From contig NZ_FOJP01000014.1 of NCBI RefSeq assembly GCF_900111835.1, forward strand, positions 124,001 to 188,000: a DNA stretch of 64,000 nt, read 5' to 3'. This DNA is from Metapseudomonas otitidis. Its GTDB lineage: Bacteria > Pseudomonadota > Gammaproteobacteria > Pseudomonadales > Pseudomonadaceae. Shown here piece by piece: positions 51,605 to 59,392 of the stretch. Every line of letters begins with the position of its first letter. The stretch's first letter is position 1. The notes under the pieces were generated by a model. That model did not search any database and had not been told where the DNA came from. It saw only the letters and a program-made list of their open reading frames with translations. Position numbers and translations under genes: made by a program.

Positions 51605-52228
51605 GTGAGCGGACTACGAGAACGTCAGAAGGAACTGCGCCGCCAGGCCATCGCCGAGAGCGCCGTCGCCCTGTTCAAGAGCCAGGGGTACGGCAACACC
51701 ACCGTCGAGCAGATCGCACGCCAGGCCGGCGTCTCGGTGCCCACGGTGTTCAAGTACTTCGGCAGCAAGCAGGAAATCATCCTGGAGATGCTCAAGGAGG
51801 CCGACCGCCGCGCCATCCTCGACAGCCACGAACTGCCGCTGGACGGCGAGCCGGTGGACGTGCTCTGCCAGCTGGAGCAGCGCATCGTCGGCTATGCCCT
51901 GACCATGCTGCCGGCGGCGCTGTGGCGCGAGCTGCTGCCGCTGGTGCTCATCGGCGGCAGCGACGGCCTGCCGGAGGCCTACCGCCAGCTGAACAGCAAC
52001 CTGCAACGGGAAATCGCCGGGGTGCTGCGCGCCCTGCAGCAACGCGGCAGGCTGCGCGCCGACCTGGACGTGGAGCTGGCCGCCTTCCTGCTCAACGACT
52101 ACTCCCACCTGCAGTTGCTGCGCCTGACCAGCACCGACGAACCGGACCTGGCCGCCCACCGCGAGCAGGTCCGCCGCACCACCCAGCTGATCTTCGACGG
52201 CATGCGCGCCCTGCCGCCGCGCGACTGA
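51605..52228 (+). CDS. TetR family regulator of the hydrolase operon
   Basis: A 207-residue regulator. Helix-turn-helix at about 12-58 (TTVEQIARQAGVSVPTVFKYF) with a helical effector domain behind. The start is GTG at 51605 with GAGGAA 5 bases upstream; the ATG at 51581 leads only to an 8-codon frame. Divergent from the serine hydrolase operon, with a palindromic AT-rich gap between them, so it is probably that operon's repressor. It converges with vanR, 6 bases between stops. Confidence 0.9.
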   Translation: MSGLRERQKELRRQAIAESAVALFKSQGYGNTTVEQIARQAGVSVPTVFKYFGSKQEIILEMLKEADRRAILDSHELPLDGEPVDVLCQLEQRIVGYALTMLPAALWRELLPLVLIGGSDGLPEAYRQLNSNLQREIAGVLRALQQRGRLRADLDVELAAFLLNDYSHLQLLRLTSTDEPDLAAHREQVRRTTQLIFDGMRALPPRD

Positions 52229-52234
52229 GTCACC

Positions 52235-52942
52235 TCAGGAGAGGATCTTCAGGCCCTCCACCGGGCCGTCCTGGCCACCGAACAGGCGGGCATAGCGCAG
52301 CGTCGCGTTGGCGTGCTCACGCATGATCGCCTCGGCCCGGGCGCCCTGCCCGGCCAGCAGCGCGTCCACTACCGTGTGGTGCTGCAGGTGGGCGAAGTTG
52401 AAGCGGCGGAACTCACGGGCGAGGTCGTTGCGATCCACCGCCAGGGAGCTGACCGAGGCGAAGGGCAGGTGCTCGTTGCGCGCCAGGGCATCGGCGATGG
52501 CCGGGTTGCCGCTGGCCTCGATGATCACCTGATGGAAGCGCTTGTTGATGTCGTGGTACTCGGCCAGGTCGTCTTCGCTCACGTGGCCCTTCTCGAACAG
52601 CCGGTCGCCGTCGGCCAGGCATGCCAGCAGCACGGCCCGTGCCGCCTCCGACAGACCCCGCTCGGCCGCCTGGCGCGCCGCCAGCCCTTCCAGCACACCG
52701 CGCACTTCCACGGCACCGGCCAGGTCGTCGAAGGTCACCTGGCGCACGGCGAAGCCGCGTGCGCCCTGGCGAATCAGCAGCCCCTCCTGCTCCAAGGCGC
52801 GGAAGGCCATGCGCACCGGCATGCGCGACACCCCCAGGCGTTCGGCCGTGGGAATCTCGGCGATGCGCTCACCGGCGGGTATCTCGCCGTCCACGATCAT
52901 CTGCCGCAGGCGGTTCAGCACCCGTTGCCCTGCTCCACTCAT
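52235..52942 (-). CDS. vanR: GntR (FCD) family repressor VanR
   Basis: A 235-residue FadR-subfamily GntR regulator: winged helix at about 5-70 (IAEIPTAERLGVSRMPVRMAF) and an FCD effector domain behind, whose metal/ligand His and Asp residues (DINKRFHQVI, HLQHHTVVDAL) are visible. It is divergent from vanAB. The intergenic region holds the VanR operator ATTGGATCCAAT known from Caulobacter and Pseudomonas-type van systems. Vanillate should relieve repression. A degenerate copy of the operator 10 bases before its own start suggests autoregulation. Confidence 0.93.
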   Translation of the reverse strand: MSGAGQRVLNRLRQMIVDGEIPAGERIAEIPTAERLGVSRMPVRMAFRALEQEGLLIRQGARGFAVRQVTFDDLAGAVEVRGVLEGLAARQAAERGLSEAARAVLLACLADGDRLFEKGHVSEDDLAEYHDINKRFHQVIIEASGNPAIADALARNEHLPFASVSSLAVDRNDLAREFRRFNFAHLQHHTVVDALLAGQGARAEAIMREHANATLRYARLFGGQDGPVEGLKILS

Positions 52943-52951
52943 GCGCGCCCC

Positions 52952-52963
52952 TTGGGATCCAAT
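52952..52963. promoter_or_regulatory. VanR operator-like site 1
   Basis: TTGGGATCCAAT, 10 of 12 bases of ATTGGATCCAAT, 10 bases upstream of the vanR start. Confidence 0.65.
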
Positions 52964-53058
52964 TTCACGAAGGCCCGTACTCTAGCCAGCCGCCCAGCCC
53001 CCTGCCAGAGGCCGGACGCAGGCGTTCCTTGTCTCAGCGTTCGCTGATCGCACGGTTA

Positions 53059-53070
53059 TTGGATCCAAAC
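53059..53070. promoter_or_regulatory. VanR operator site 2
   Basis: ATTGGATCCAAA, 11 of 12 bases of the operator consensus, in the middle of the vanR-vanA gap. Confidence 0.85.
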
Positions 53071-53109
53071 AGCCGTAAATCATGGATTCCACCCGCCCGA
53101 AGCGCCAGC

Positions 53110-53121
53110 ATTGGATCCAAT
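53110..53121. promoter_or_regulatory. VanR operator site 3, perfect
   Basis: ATTGGATCCAAT, the exact palindromic vanO sequence, 51 bp from site 2 centre to centre and 24 bp before the vanA start. Confidence 0.92.
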
Positions 53122-53123
53122 AC

Positions 53124-53131
53124 AACAACAA
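53124..53131 (+). promoter_or_regulatory. CA motif (Crc/Hfq type) before vanA
   Basis: AACAACAA lies between the perfect VanR operator and the GAGGA ribosome site of vanA, so transcriptional and translational control are adjacent. Confidence 0.65.
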
Positions 53132-53144
53132 CGAGGACCGCCCC

Positions 53145-54203
53145 ATGTTCCCGAAGAATGCCTGGTACGTCGCCTGCACCCCGGATGAAATCGACGGCAA
53201 GCCCTTGGGCCGCATGATCTGCAACGAACGGATGGTGATCTACCGGGGGGCCGGCCAACGTGTCGCGGCCCTGGAGGACTTCTGCCCCCACCGCGGCGCG
53301 CCGCTGTCCCTTGGATCCATTCAGGACGGCAAGCTGGTGTGCGGCTACCACGGCCTGGTGATGGACTGCGACGGCCGTACCGCCTCCATGCCGGCCCAGC
53401 GGGTGCAGGCGTTTCCCTGCATCCGCGCGTTCCCGGTCCAGGAGCGCCACGGCTTCATCTGGGTCTGGCCCGGTGACGCCGCCCTCGCCGACCCGGCCCT
53501 GATCCCCCAGCTGGAGTGGGCCGAGAACCCGGCCTGGGCCTACGGTGGCGGGCTCTACCACATCGCCTGCGACTACCGGCTGATGATCGACAACCTCATG
53601 GACCTGACCCACGAGACCTACGTCCACGCCTCCAGCATCGGCCAGAAGGAGATCGACGAGGCACCGGTCTCCACCCGCGTGGAAGGCGACAGCGTCATCA
53701 CCAGCCGCTTCATGGAAGGCATCCTGGCCCCGCCCTTCTGGCGCGCCGCCCTGCGCGGGAATGGCCTGGCCGACGACGTGCCGGTGGACCGCTGGCAGAT
53801 CTGCCGCTTCACCCCGCCCAGCCATGTACTCATCGAAGTCGGCGTGGCCCACGCCGGCCGAGGGGGCTACGACGCCCCCGCCGACTGCAAGGCGAGCAGC
53901 ATCGTGGTGGACTTCATCACCCCCGAGACGGACACCTCCATCTGGTACTTCTGGGGCATGGCGCGCAGTTTCCGCCCCGAGGACGCCGAACTGACCGCGC
54001 GCATCCGCGAGGGCCAGGGCGCGATCTTCGCCGAGGACCTGGAGATGCTCGAACAGCAGCAGCGCAACCTGCTGGCCTGGCCCGAGCGGCCCCTGCTCAA
54101 GCTCAACATCGACGCCGGCGGCGTGCAGTCCCGGCGCATCATCGAGCGCCTGGTCAACGCCGAACGCGCCGCCGAGGCCCAGCTGATCGGGAGGCAAGCC
54201 TGA
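53145..54203 (+). CDS. vanA: Vanillate O-demethylase oxygenase subunit
   Basis: A 352-residue Rieske non-heme iron oxygenase that converts vanillate to protocatechuate and formaldehyde. The Rieske cluster ligands are Cys47/His49 (FCPHRG) and Cys66/His69 (CGYHG). The mononuclear iron site is in [21 protein letters not shown] precedes the ATG at 53145. The stop overlaps the vanB start by one base. A VanR-like site also falls inside the gene at 53310-53321. Confidence 0.95.
   Translation: MFPKNAWYVACTPDEIDGKPLGRMICNERMVIYRGAGQRVAALEDFCPHRGAPLSLGSIQDGKLVCGYHGLVMDCDGRTASMPAQRVQAFPCIRAFPVQERHGFIWVWPGDAALADPALIPQLEWAENPAWAYGGGLYHIACDYRLMIDNLMDLTHETYVHASSIGQKEIDEAPVSTRVEGDSVITSRFMEGILAPPFWRAALRGNGLADDVPVDRWQICRFTPPSHVLIEVGVAHAGRGGYDAPADCKASSIVVDFITPETDTSIWYFWGMARSFRPEDAELTARIREGQGAIFAEDLEMLEQQQRNLLAWPERPLLKLNIDAGGVQSRRIIERLVNAERAAEAQLIGRQA
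53310..53321. promoter_or_regulatory. VanR operator-like site 4, inside vanA
   Basis: CTTGGATCCATT, 10 of 12 bases of the operator, within codons 56-59 of vanA and 206 bp downstream of the perfect site. Could allow looping, or be chance. Confidence 0.4.
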
Positions 54204-55147
54204 TGCTCGACCTGATGATCCGTGGCCTGCGCCTGGAGGCGCCGGGCATCCTCGGCCTGGAACTGGTGGCTGCCGACGGTTCGCCCCTGCCCGCCTTCGA
54301 GGCCGGCGCGCACCTGGACCTGCACCTGCCCGGCGGCCTGGTGCGCCCCTACAGCCTGTGCAACGCCCCCGGCGAGACACACCGCTACTGCCTCGCCGTG
54401 CTGCTGGACCCGGCGTCCCGGGGCAGCTCCCGCGCCGTGCACGAACAGCTGCGGGTCGGCCAGCACCTGACCACCAGCGCACCGCGCAACCTCTTCCCCC
54501 TTGTGGCCGAAAGCAGCCGCAGCCTGCTGTTCGCCGGCGGCATCGGCATCACCCCGATCCTCGCCATGGCCCAGGCGCTGGCGGCCCGGGGCGACACATT
54601 CGAGCTGCATTACTGCGTGCGCTCGCGCAGGCTTGCGGCCTTCATCGACTGGCTGGAGGCCAGCACCTTCGCCGCGCACGTCCACCTGCACGCCGACGAC
54701 GGCCCCACGCCCTTCGACGCCCCTGCGCTGCTGCGGGACGCCGGCGACGCCCACCTCTACGTGTGCGGGCCGGGCGGCTTCATGGAGCACGTGCTGGGCT
54801 GTGCCCGCACCGCCGGCTGGGACGAAACGCGCCTGCACCGCGAATACTTCGCCGCCCCCGTGCAGCCTGCCGGCGAGGCGCGCGCCTTCGAGGTGCGCCT
54901 GGCGCGCAGCGGCCTGACCCTCCAGGTGCCGGCCGAACGCAGCGTCGCCCAGGTGCTGGACGACGCCGGGGTGTGCATCCCGCTGGCCTGCGAACAGGGC
55001 ATCTGCGGCACCTGCCTGACCCGGGTGCTGGACGGCGAACCCGAGCACCGCGACAGCTTCCTCACCGACGCGGAGCGGGCCCGCAACGACCAGTTCACCC
55101 CCTGCTGTTCGCGGGCCCGCAGCGCCTGCCTGGTACTGGACCTCTAG
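54203..55147 (+). CDS. vanB: Vanillate O-demethylase reductase subunit
   Basis: A 314-residue class IA oxygenase reductase passing electrons from NADH to VanA. Domain order: FMN-binding barrel (RPYSLCNAP), NAD-binding domain ([22 protein letters not shown]) and a C-terminal plant-type 2Fe-2S domain with CEQGICGTC plus a distal Cys. GGGAGG precedes the ATG, which overlaps the vanA stop. A 9-bp hairpin follows. Confidence 0.95.
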   Translation: MLDLMIRGLRLEAPGILGLELVAADGSPLPAFEAGAHLDLHLPGGLVRPYSLCNAPGETHRYCLAVLLDPASRGSSRAVHEQLRVGQHLTTSAPRNLFPLVAESSRSLLFAGGIGITPILAMAQALAARGDTFELHYCVRSRRLAAFIDWLEASTFAAHVHLHADDGPTPFDAPALLRDAGDAHLYVCGPGGFMEHVLGCARTAGWDETRLHREYFAAPVQPAGEARAFEVRLARSGLTLQVPAERSVAQVLDDAGVCIPLACEQGICGTCLTRVLDGEPEHRDSFLTDAERARNDQFTPCCSRARSACLVLDL

Positions 55148-55153
55148 CAGGAC

Positions 55154-55182
55154 GACCCGGGCGGCTTGGCGGTGCCCGGGTC
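55154..55182. terminator. Bidirectional hairpin between vanB and SDR gene
   Basis: GACCCGGGC (55154-55162) pairs perfectly with GCCCGGGTC (55174-55182), between the convergent stops. No long T-tract. Confidence 0.65.
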
Positions 55183-55933
55183 AGTTACCGGCCGACAGCC
55201 CGCAGTCGATGGCCAGGTCCGCCCCGGTGATGGAGCGCGCCAGGGGTTGGCAGAGGAAGTGGCACAGCTCGGCCACTTCCTCCGGCTGGATGAAGCGCGC
55301 CTGTTCGCCCTGGGGGTACTTGGCCAGCAGCTCGCGGTAGTAGCCGTCGGGGTCGCCGTTGCCGTAGCGCTCGGCCTGGAAACTCAGCATCGGGGTGACG
55401 ATGTCCCCCGGGGACACCGCGTTGCAGCGCACGCCGTCCGGCGCCAGGTCCAGGGCCAGGGTCTTGGTCAGCAGTGCCACCCCACCCTTGCTGGCGCAGT
55501 AGGCGGCGGCGTTGCGGTTGCCCTGGCGCCCCGCATCGCTGGAGATGTTGACGATGCTGCCCTGGGTGGCGCGCAGGTGCGGGATGGCCGCCTTGCACAT
55601 GAAGAACACGGCCTTGAGGTTCACCCCCAGCACCAGGTCGAAGTCTTCCTCGCTGAAGTGCTCCACCGGGCCTTCGCGCCAGATGCCGGCGGCGTTGACC
55701 AGCGCGTCCAGCCGGCCAAAGGCGCTGACGGCGGCCGCGACCACCGCCTCGCAGTTGTCCGGGCGACGGATGTCGGCGGCGGCGATGGCGCACCCGGGGA
55801 ACGCCTCGCGCACCTGCTCCAGGCCGGCGGCGTCTACGTCGGTGGCCAGTACGTTCCAGCCGGCCTGGTGGAAGCGCTTCACCAGGCTGCGCCCCAGGCC
55901 TCCGGCGGCGCCGGTGATGACGATGCTGTTCAT
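55181..55933 (-). CDS. Short-chain dehydrogenase/reductase
   Basis: A 250-residue classical SDR. It has TGAAGGLG (NAD(P) site), NISSDAG and the catalytic YCASKGG, and an Asp at the end of the second strand (ATDVD), which favours NAD. It would oxidise a secondary alcohol or reduce a ketone. GAGGAG precedes the ATG; the start is 10 bases after the stop of a second SDR gene, so the two form an operon. Context next to vanAB suggests a side-chain alcohol of a guaiacyl compound, but this is inference. Confidence 0.88.
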   Translation of the reverse strand: MNSIVITGAAGGLGRSLVKRFHQAGWNVLATDVDAAGLEQVREAFPGCAIAAADIRRPDNCEAVVAAAVSAFGRLDALVNAAGIWREGPVEHFSEEDFDLVLGVNLKAVFFMCKAAIPHLRATQGSIVNISSDAGRQGNRNAAAYCASKGGVALLTKTLALDLAPDGVRCNAVSPGDIVTPMLSFQAERYGNGDPDGYYRELLAKYPQGEQARFIQPEEVAELCHFLCQPLARSITGADLAIDCGLSAGN

Positions 55934-55943
55934 GCAGTGCTCC

Positions 55944-56723
55944 TCAGGGGGCCTTGTTTTCGATCAGGCAGTTGCCGCCATCCACCACCAGCAGTTCGCC
56001 GGTGATGTAGCTGGCTTCGGGTGAGGCCAGGAAGGCCACCGCCGCCGCCACCTCCTCCGGCCGGCCGGCGCGCCCCACCGGCACGTAGCTAGCGGCATGG
56101 CGCTCCTCGTCGGTGCTGGAGGCAGTGGCGATCCAGCCTGGGGCCACGCTGTTGACGGTGATGCCGTGGCGCGCCACTTCCAGCGCCAGCCCCATGTTCA
56201 TCCCCACCATGGCGGCCTTGGCCGCGCTATAGGCCGCCTCGCCGGGGTTGCTGCCACGGGTGCCGGTGGTGGAGCTGATCTGCACGATGCGCCCGTAGCC
56301 CCGTGCCTGCATGCCCGGCAGCACGGCACGGGTGAGCAGGAAGGCGGTAGTGAGGTTGCGCGCCAGGGACAGGTTCCAGGTCGCCAGGTCCATCTCCGCG
56401 ACGTCGGCGAAGGGCTCCGGGCTGCCCTGCATGGCCATGCCGGCGTTGTTGACGAGGACGTCGATGCGGCCCCAGCGGGCTTCGGCCCAGCTCGCTAGTT
56501 CCACCACCTGGGCCTCGTCGGTGAGGTCCGCCGGGCGGCCTTCCGCCTCGAACCCCTCGGCGCGCAGCTCGGCCACCCGCTGGGCGATGCGCTCGCTGCT
56601 GGCGGTGATCACCAGGCGTGCGCCCGCCTGGCCCAGCCGCCGGGCAATGGCCATGCCGATGCCCGCCTCGCTTCCGGCGCCGCTGATCAGCGCCACCTGC
56701 CCCTGCCACCCTGTGGTTGTCAT
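55944..56723 (-). CDS. Short-chain dehydrogenase/reductase, 3-oxoacyl-ACP reductase-like
   Basis: A 259-residue SDR with SGAGSEAGIG at the cofactor site, NNAGMA, ISSTTG, and the catalytic YSAAKAAM, all intact. The first strand is followed by TASSERI, favouring NADP. AGGAG precedes the ATG. Divergent from a LysR gene across 91 bases. Two SDRs of different cofactor preference in one operon could interconvert alcohol stereoisomers through a ketone. Confidence 0.88.
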   Translation of the reverse strand: MTTTGWQGQVALISGAGSEAGIGMAIARRLGQAGARLVITASSERIAQRVAELRAEGFEAEGRPADLTDEAQVVELASWAEARWGRIDVLVNNAGMAMQGSPEPFADVAEMDLATWNLSLARNLTTAFLLTRAVLPGMQARGYGRIVQISSTTGTRGSNPGEAAYSAAKAAMVGMNMGLALEVARHGITVNSVAPGWIATASSTDEERHAASYVPVGRAGRPEEVAAAVAFLASPEASYITGELLVVDGGNCLIENKAP

Positions 56724-56814
56724 GGTCTCGCTCCTGCTGGTTTGTGATGGCGCTGGAAATTAGGCCCCTTTCGCTGATAGAAAAAGACGACCGTCATCAG
56801 CCGAGCTGACAACC

Positions 56815-57702
56815 ATGGCCTTCAGCCGCGACACCCTGCGCACCTTCCTCGCCGTGCTCGACCACGGCTCTTTCTCCGCCGCCGCGCGCCAGCTCGGGCG
56901 TGTGCCCTCGGCGGTGAGCATGGCCGTCTCGCAGCTGGAGGCGGAGCTGGACCTGGTGCTGTTCGACCGCTCCACCCGCAAGGCCCTGCCCACCCCGGCG
57001 GCACTGGCCCTGGAGCCCCAGGCCCGCCAGGCCGCCAGCCAGCTCAACCTGCTGGACGCCCATGCCCTGCAACTGCACCAGGGGCTGGAGCGCCGGCTCA
57101 GCCTGGCCATGGCGCCGGAGCTGCAGAGCGGCCCCTGGAGCCGCCCGCTGGCCAGCCTGGCGCGGGAGTTCCCGGCCCTGGAGGTGGAAGTCCGCTCGGC
57201 GCCCCAGGCCGAAGCCATCCGCCTGCTGCATGCCGGCGAAGTGCAACTGGCGCTGGTGTTCGAACGGCCGGGCATCGACGAGCGCGAGGCCTTCCAGGAA
57301 GCCGGCAGCCAGGTGCTGGTGGCCGTGGCGGCCCCGGACTTCGCCCCCGGTCCCCTGGACGAGCGGGAGATGGCCGCGCGGCGGCAGATCATCGTCGCCA
57401 GCGGCGCGCCCACGGCCTCGGACCCGCAGATCGTCCTGGCCCACCGCGTCTGGCTCTGCGACAGCCACCTGGCGGCGCTGGAGCTGGTGCAGGCCGGCGT
57501 CGGCTGGGCCTACCTGCCCGAACCCCTGGTGGCGCCGCTGGTGGCCGGTGGATCGCTGGAAACGCTGCGCTTCGACAACATGAGCAGCCACCTGCGCATC
57601 GGCGTGGACATCGTCTGGCTGAAAGCGAACCCGACCGGCCTCGGCGCCCGACGCTACCTGGCGCTGATGCGCGAGCAACTGGCCAGCAGCACCCCGGTGT
57701 GA
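56815..57702 (+). CDS. LysR family regulator of the SDR operon
   Basis: A 295-residue regulator. Winged helix at residues about 4-62 (GSFSAAARQLGRVPSAVSMA); effector-binding domain from about 88. The ribosome site before the ATG is weak. Divergent from the two-SDR operon, which is its probable target. A hairpin-poor gap of 123 bases follows to the binding-protein gene. Confidence 0.88.
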   Translation: MAFSRDTLRTFLAVLDHGSFSAAARQLGRVPSAVSMAVSQLEAELDLVLFDRSTRKALPTPAALALEPQARQAASQLNLLDAHALQLHQGLERRLSLAMAPELQSGPWSRPLASLAREFPALEVEVRSAPQAEAIRLLHAGEVQLALVFERPGIDEREAFQEAGSQVLVAVAAPDFAPGPLDEREMAARRQIIVASGAPTASDPQIVLAHRVWLCDSHLAALELVQAGVGWAYLPEPLVAPLVAGGSLETLRFDNMSSHLRIGVDIVWLKANPTGLGARRYLALMREQLASSTPV

Positions 57703-57825
57703 CCCGGGGCCGCCGAGGGCGGTCTCCCCCCCTACGGGAGTCGGGTTGCACCCCTGCGGTTTCGGCTCCACAGTTCCGGCATCCACGCCCCTCGACGGAC
57801 GCGGGCCATAACAGAAGAACCTCCC

Positions 57826-58578
57826 ATGCGATTCCTTTCTGCCTTTCTGATCCTGCTGTTCCCGGCGTTTGCGCTAGCCGGGGCCGACACCCTGCGCGTG
57901 GACCTGCGCGACCGCCCGCCCGAAATGTGGAGCATCGACGGGCGCCCTACCGGTCCCCTGGTCAAGGTGCTGGAAGTGGCCGCCGAGCGTGCCGGCCTGC
58001 ACCTGGAGTGGCGCTACGCGCCCTTCGCCCGCAGCCTGGCGGACCTGCGCGAAGGCCGCATCGACCTGGTGCCCCGGGTGCTGCCCGATCCCGAGCGCGA
58101 CCGCTACCTGCACTACCTGCCGAGCATCGGCACCCAGGACAAGGACATCCTCTTCGCCATCCGCCCCACCCGGCAGGTGGAGCGCTACGAAGACCTGGCG
58201 CCCCTGCGCATCGGCGTCAAGCGCAGCAGCCTGTACTTCCCGCGCTTCGACGCCGACACCGCCCTGCACAAGCAGCCGGCGGTGGACGACGACATCCTGG
58301 TGCGGATGTTCCGCGCCGGCCGTATCGACGCCATCGCCGTGCTGGACAAGGCCGCCATCGACACCGCCTTCGAGAACATCCGCTTCCGCGACTACGCCTA
58401 CGCCGGGTTGCGCGAGCCGATCCGCATCGAAAACCGCTTCGCCGCCTCGCAGAAGCTGTATGACAGCGGCCGCGCAGCGCTCTACGATCGCCTCGGCCGC
58501 GAGCTGGACGCCATGCGCCGCAACGGCGACGTGGTGTCCATCTACCGCGAACAAGGCGTCGAACCGCCCACCCCCTGA
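57826..58578 (+). CDS. Periplasmic binding protein, SBP_bac_3 type
   Basis: A 250-residue protein with a signal peptide (cleavage near ALAG at 19) and a family 3 solute-binding fold (VDLRDRPPEMWSIDG, GPLVKVLEVAAERAG). No permease genes are adjacent. Many such orphan proteins in pseudomonads are related to the sensor domains of signalling proteins or have unknown ligands. It precedes an alpha/beta hydrolase gene by 45 bases with a small GC hairpin in between, so co-transcription is possible. Confidence 0.82.
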   Translation: MRFLSAFLILLFPAFALAGADTLRVDLRDRPPEMWSIDGRPTGPLVKVLEVAAERAGLHLEWRYAPFARSLADLREGRIDLVPRVLPDPERDRYLHYLPSIGTQDKDILFAIRPTRQVERYEDLAPLRIGVKRSSLYFPRFDADTALHKQPAVDDDILVRMFRAGRIDAIAVLDKAAIDTAFENIRFRDYAYAGLREPIRIENRFAASQKLYDSGRAALYDRLGRELDAMRRNGDVVSIYREQGVEPPTP

Positions 58579-58623
58579 ACCCATCGATGCCCGGCCCCGC
58601 CGGGCCGCCGTATCGAGTACCGC

Positions 58624-59322
58624 ATGACCCCTTCACCCGATGCCCTGCTTCTGCTGCCGGGCCTGCTCAACGACTCGCGCCTCTGGGCCCACCAGGCCGA
58701 TGCCCTGCGCGCGGAGCGGCCGGTGCACGTCGCCGACCTGACCCGTGACGACAGCATTCCCGCCATGGCCCGCCGGGTACTGGCCGAGGCCCCGCCGCGC
58801 TTCGCCCTGGGCGCCCTCTCCATGGGCGGCTACGTGGCCTTCGAGATCCTCCGCCAGGCGCCGGAGCGGGTAACCCGCCTGGCCCTGGTGGACACCATGG
58901 CCAGCCCGGACAGCCCCGAGCGCGCCGCCAACCGCAAGGGCCTGCTGGAGCTGGCGCGCCATGGCCGCTTCGTCGGTGTCAGCCCGCAGTTGCTGCGCCG
59001 GCTGATCCACCCCCGCCACCTGAGCACCCCAGTGGCCGACACCGTGCGCGCCATGGCCCGCGATGTAGGGCGGGAAGGCTTCATCCGCCAGCAACAGGCG
59101 ATCATCCACCGCCAGGACGCCCTCGACCTGCTGCCACAGCTGACGCTCCCCACGCTCATCCTGGTGGGCGCCGACGACCTGATCACCCCGCCCGCCGAAG
59201 CGCGCCTGATGCACGCCGCCATTCCCGGCTCGCGCCTCGCAGTCATCCCCGAGTGCGGCCATCTGCCGCCCCTGGAGGCGCCGGAGCAGACGCTGTCGCT
59301 GCTGCGGGAATGGCTGGCCTGA
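58624..59322 (+). CDS. Alpha/beta hydrolase
   Basis: A 232-residue cytoplasmic alpha/beta-fold hydrolase. The nucleophile elbow LSMGGY contains the Ser, the acid is Asp in VGADDLITPP and the base is His in PECGHLPPLE. Oxyanion region LLPGLLNDSRLW. Similar to small esterases and C-C hydrolases; the substrate is not predictable. No strong ribosome site precedes the ATG. Confidence 0.85.
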   Translation: MTPSPDALLLLPGLLNDSRLWAHQADALRAERPVHVADLTRDDSIPAMARRVLAEAPPRFALGALSMGGYVAFEILRQAPERVTRLALVDTMASPDSPERAANRKGLLELARHGRFVGVSPQLLRRLIHPRHLSTPVADTVRAMARDVGREGFIRQQQAIIHRQDALDLLPQLTLPTLILVGADDLITPPAEARLMHAAIPGSRLAVIPECGHLPPLEAPEQTLSLLREWLA

Positions 59323-59392
59323 GCAAAAACCTGCCAGTACTTCGCCACTGATCCATACTCCTTCGGTCGCATCGCACGTGATCGGGGGATTC

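Noticed and set aside
59378-59392. GTG start 15 bases upstream for the PAS kinase
   Set aside because: No ribosome site before it, while GGGGGA precedes the ATG at 59393; kept only as an alternative.
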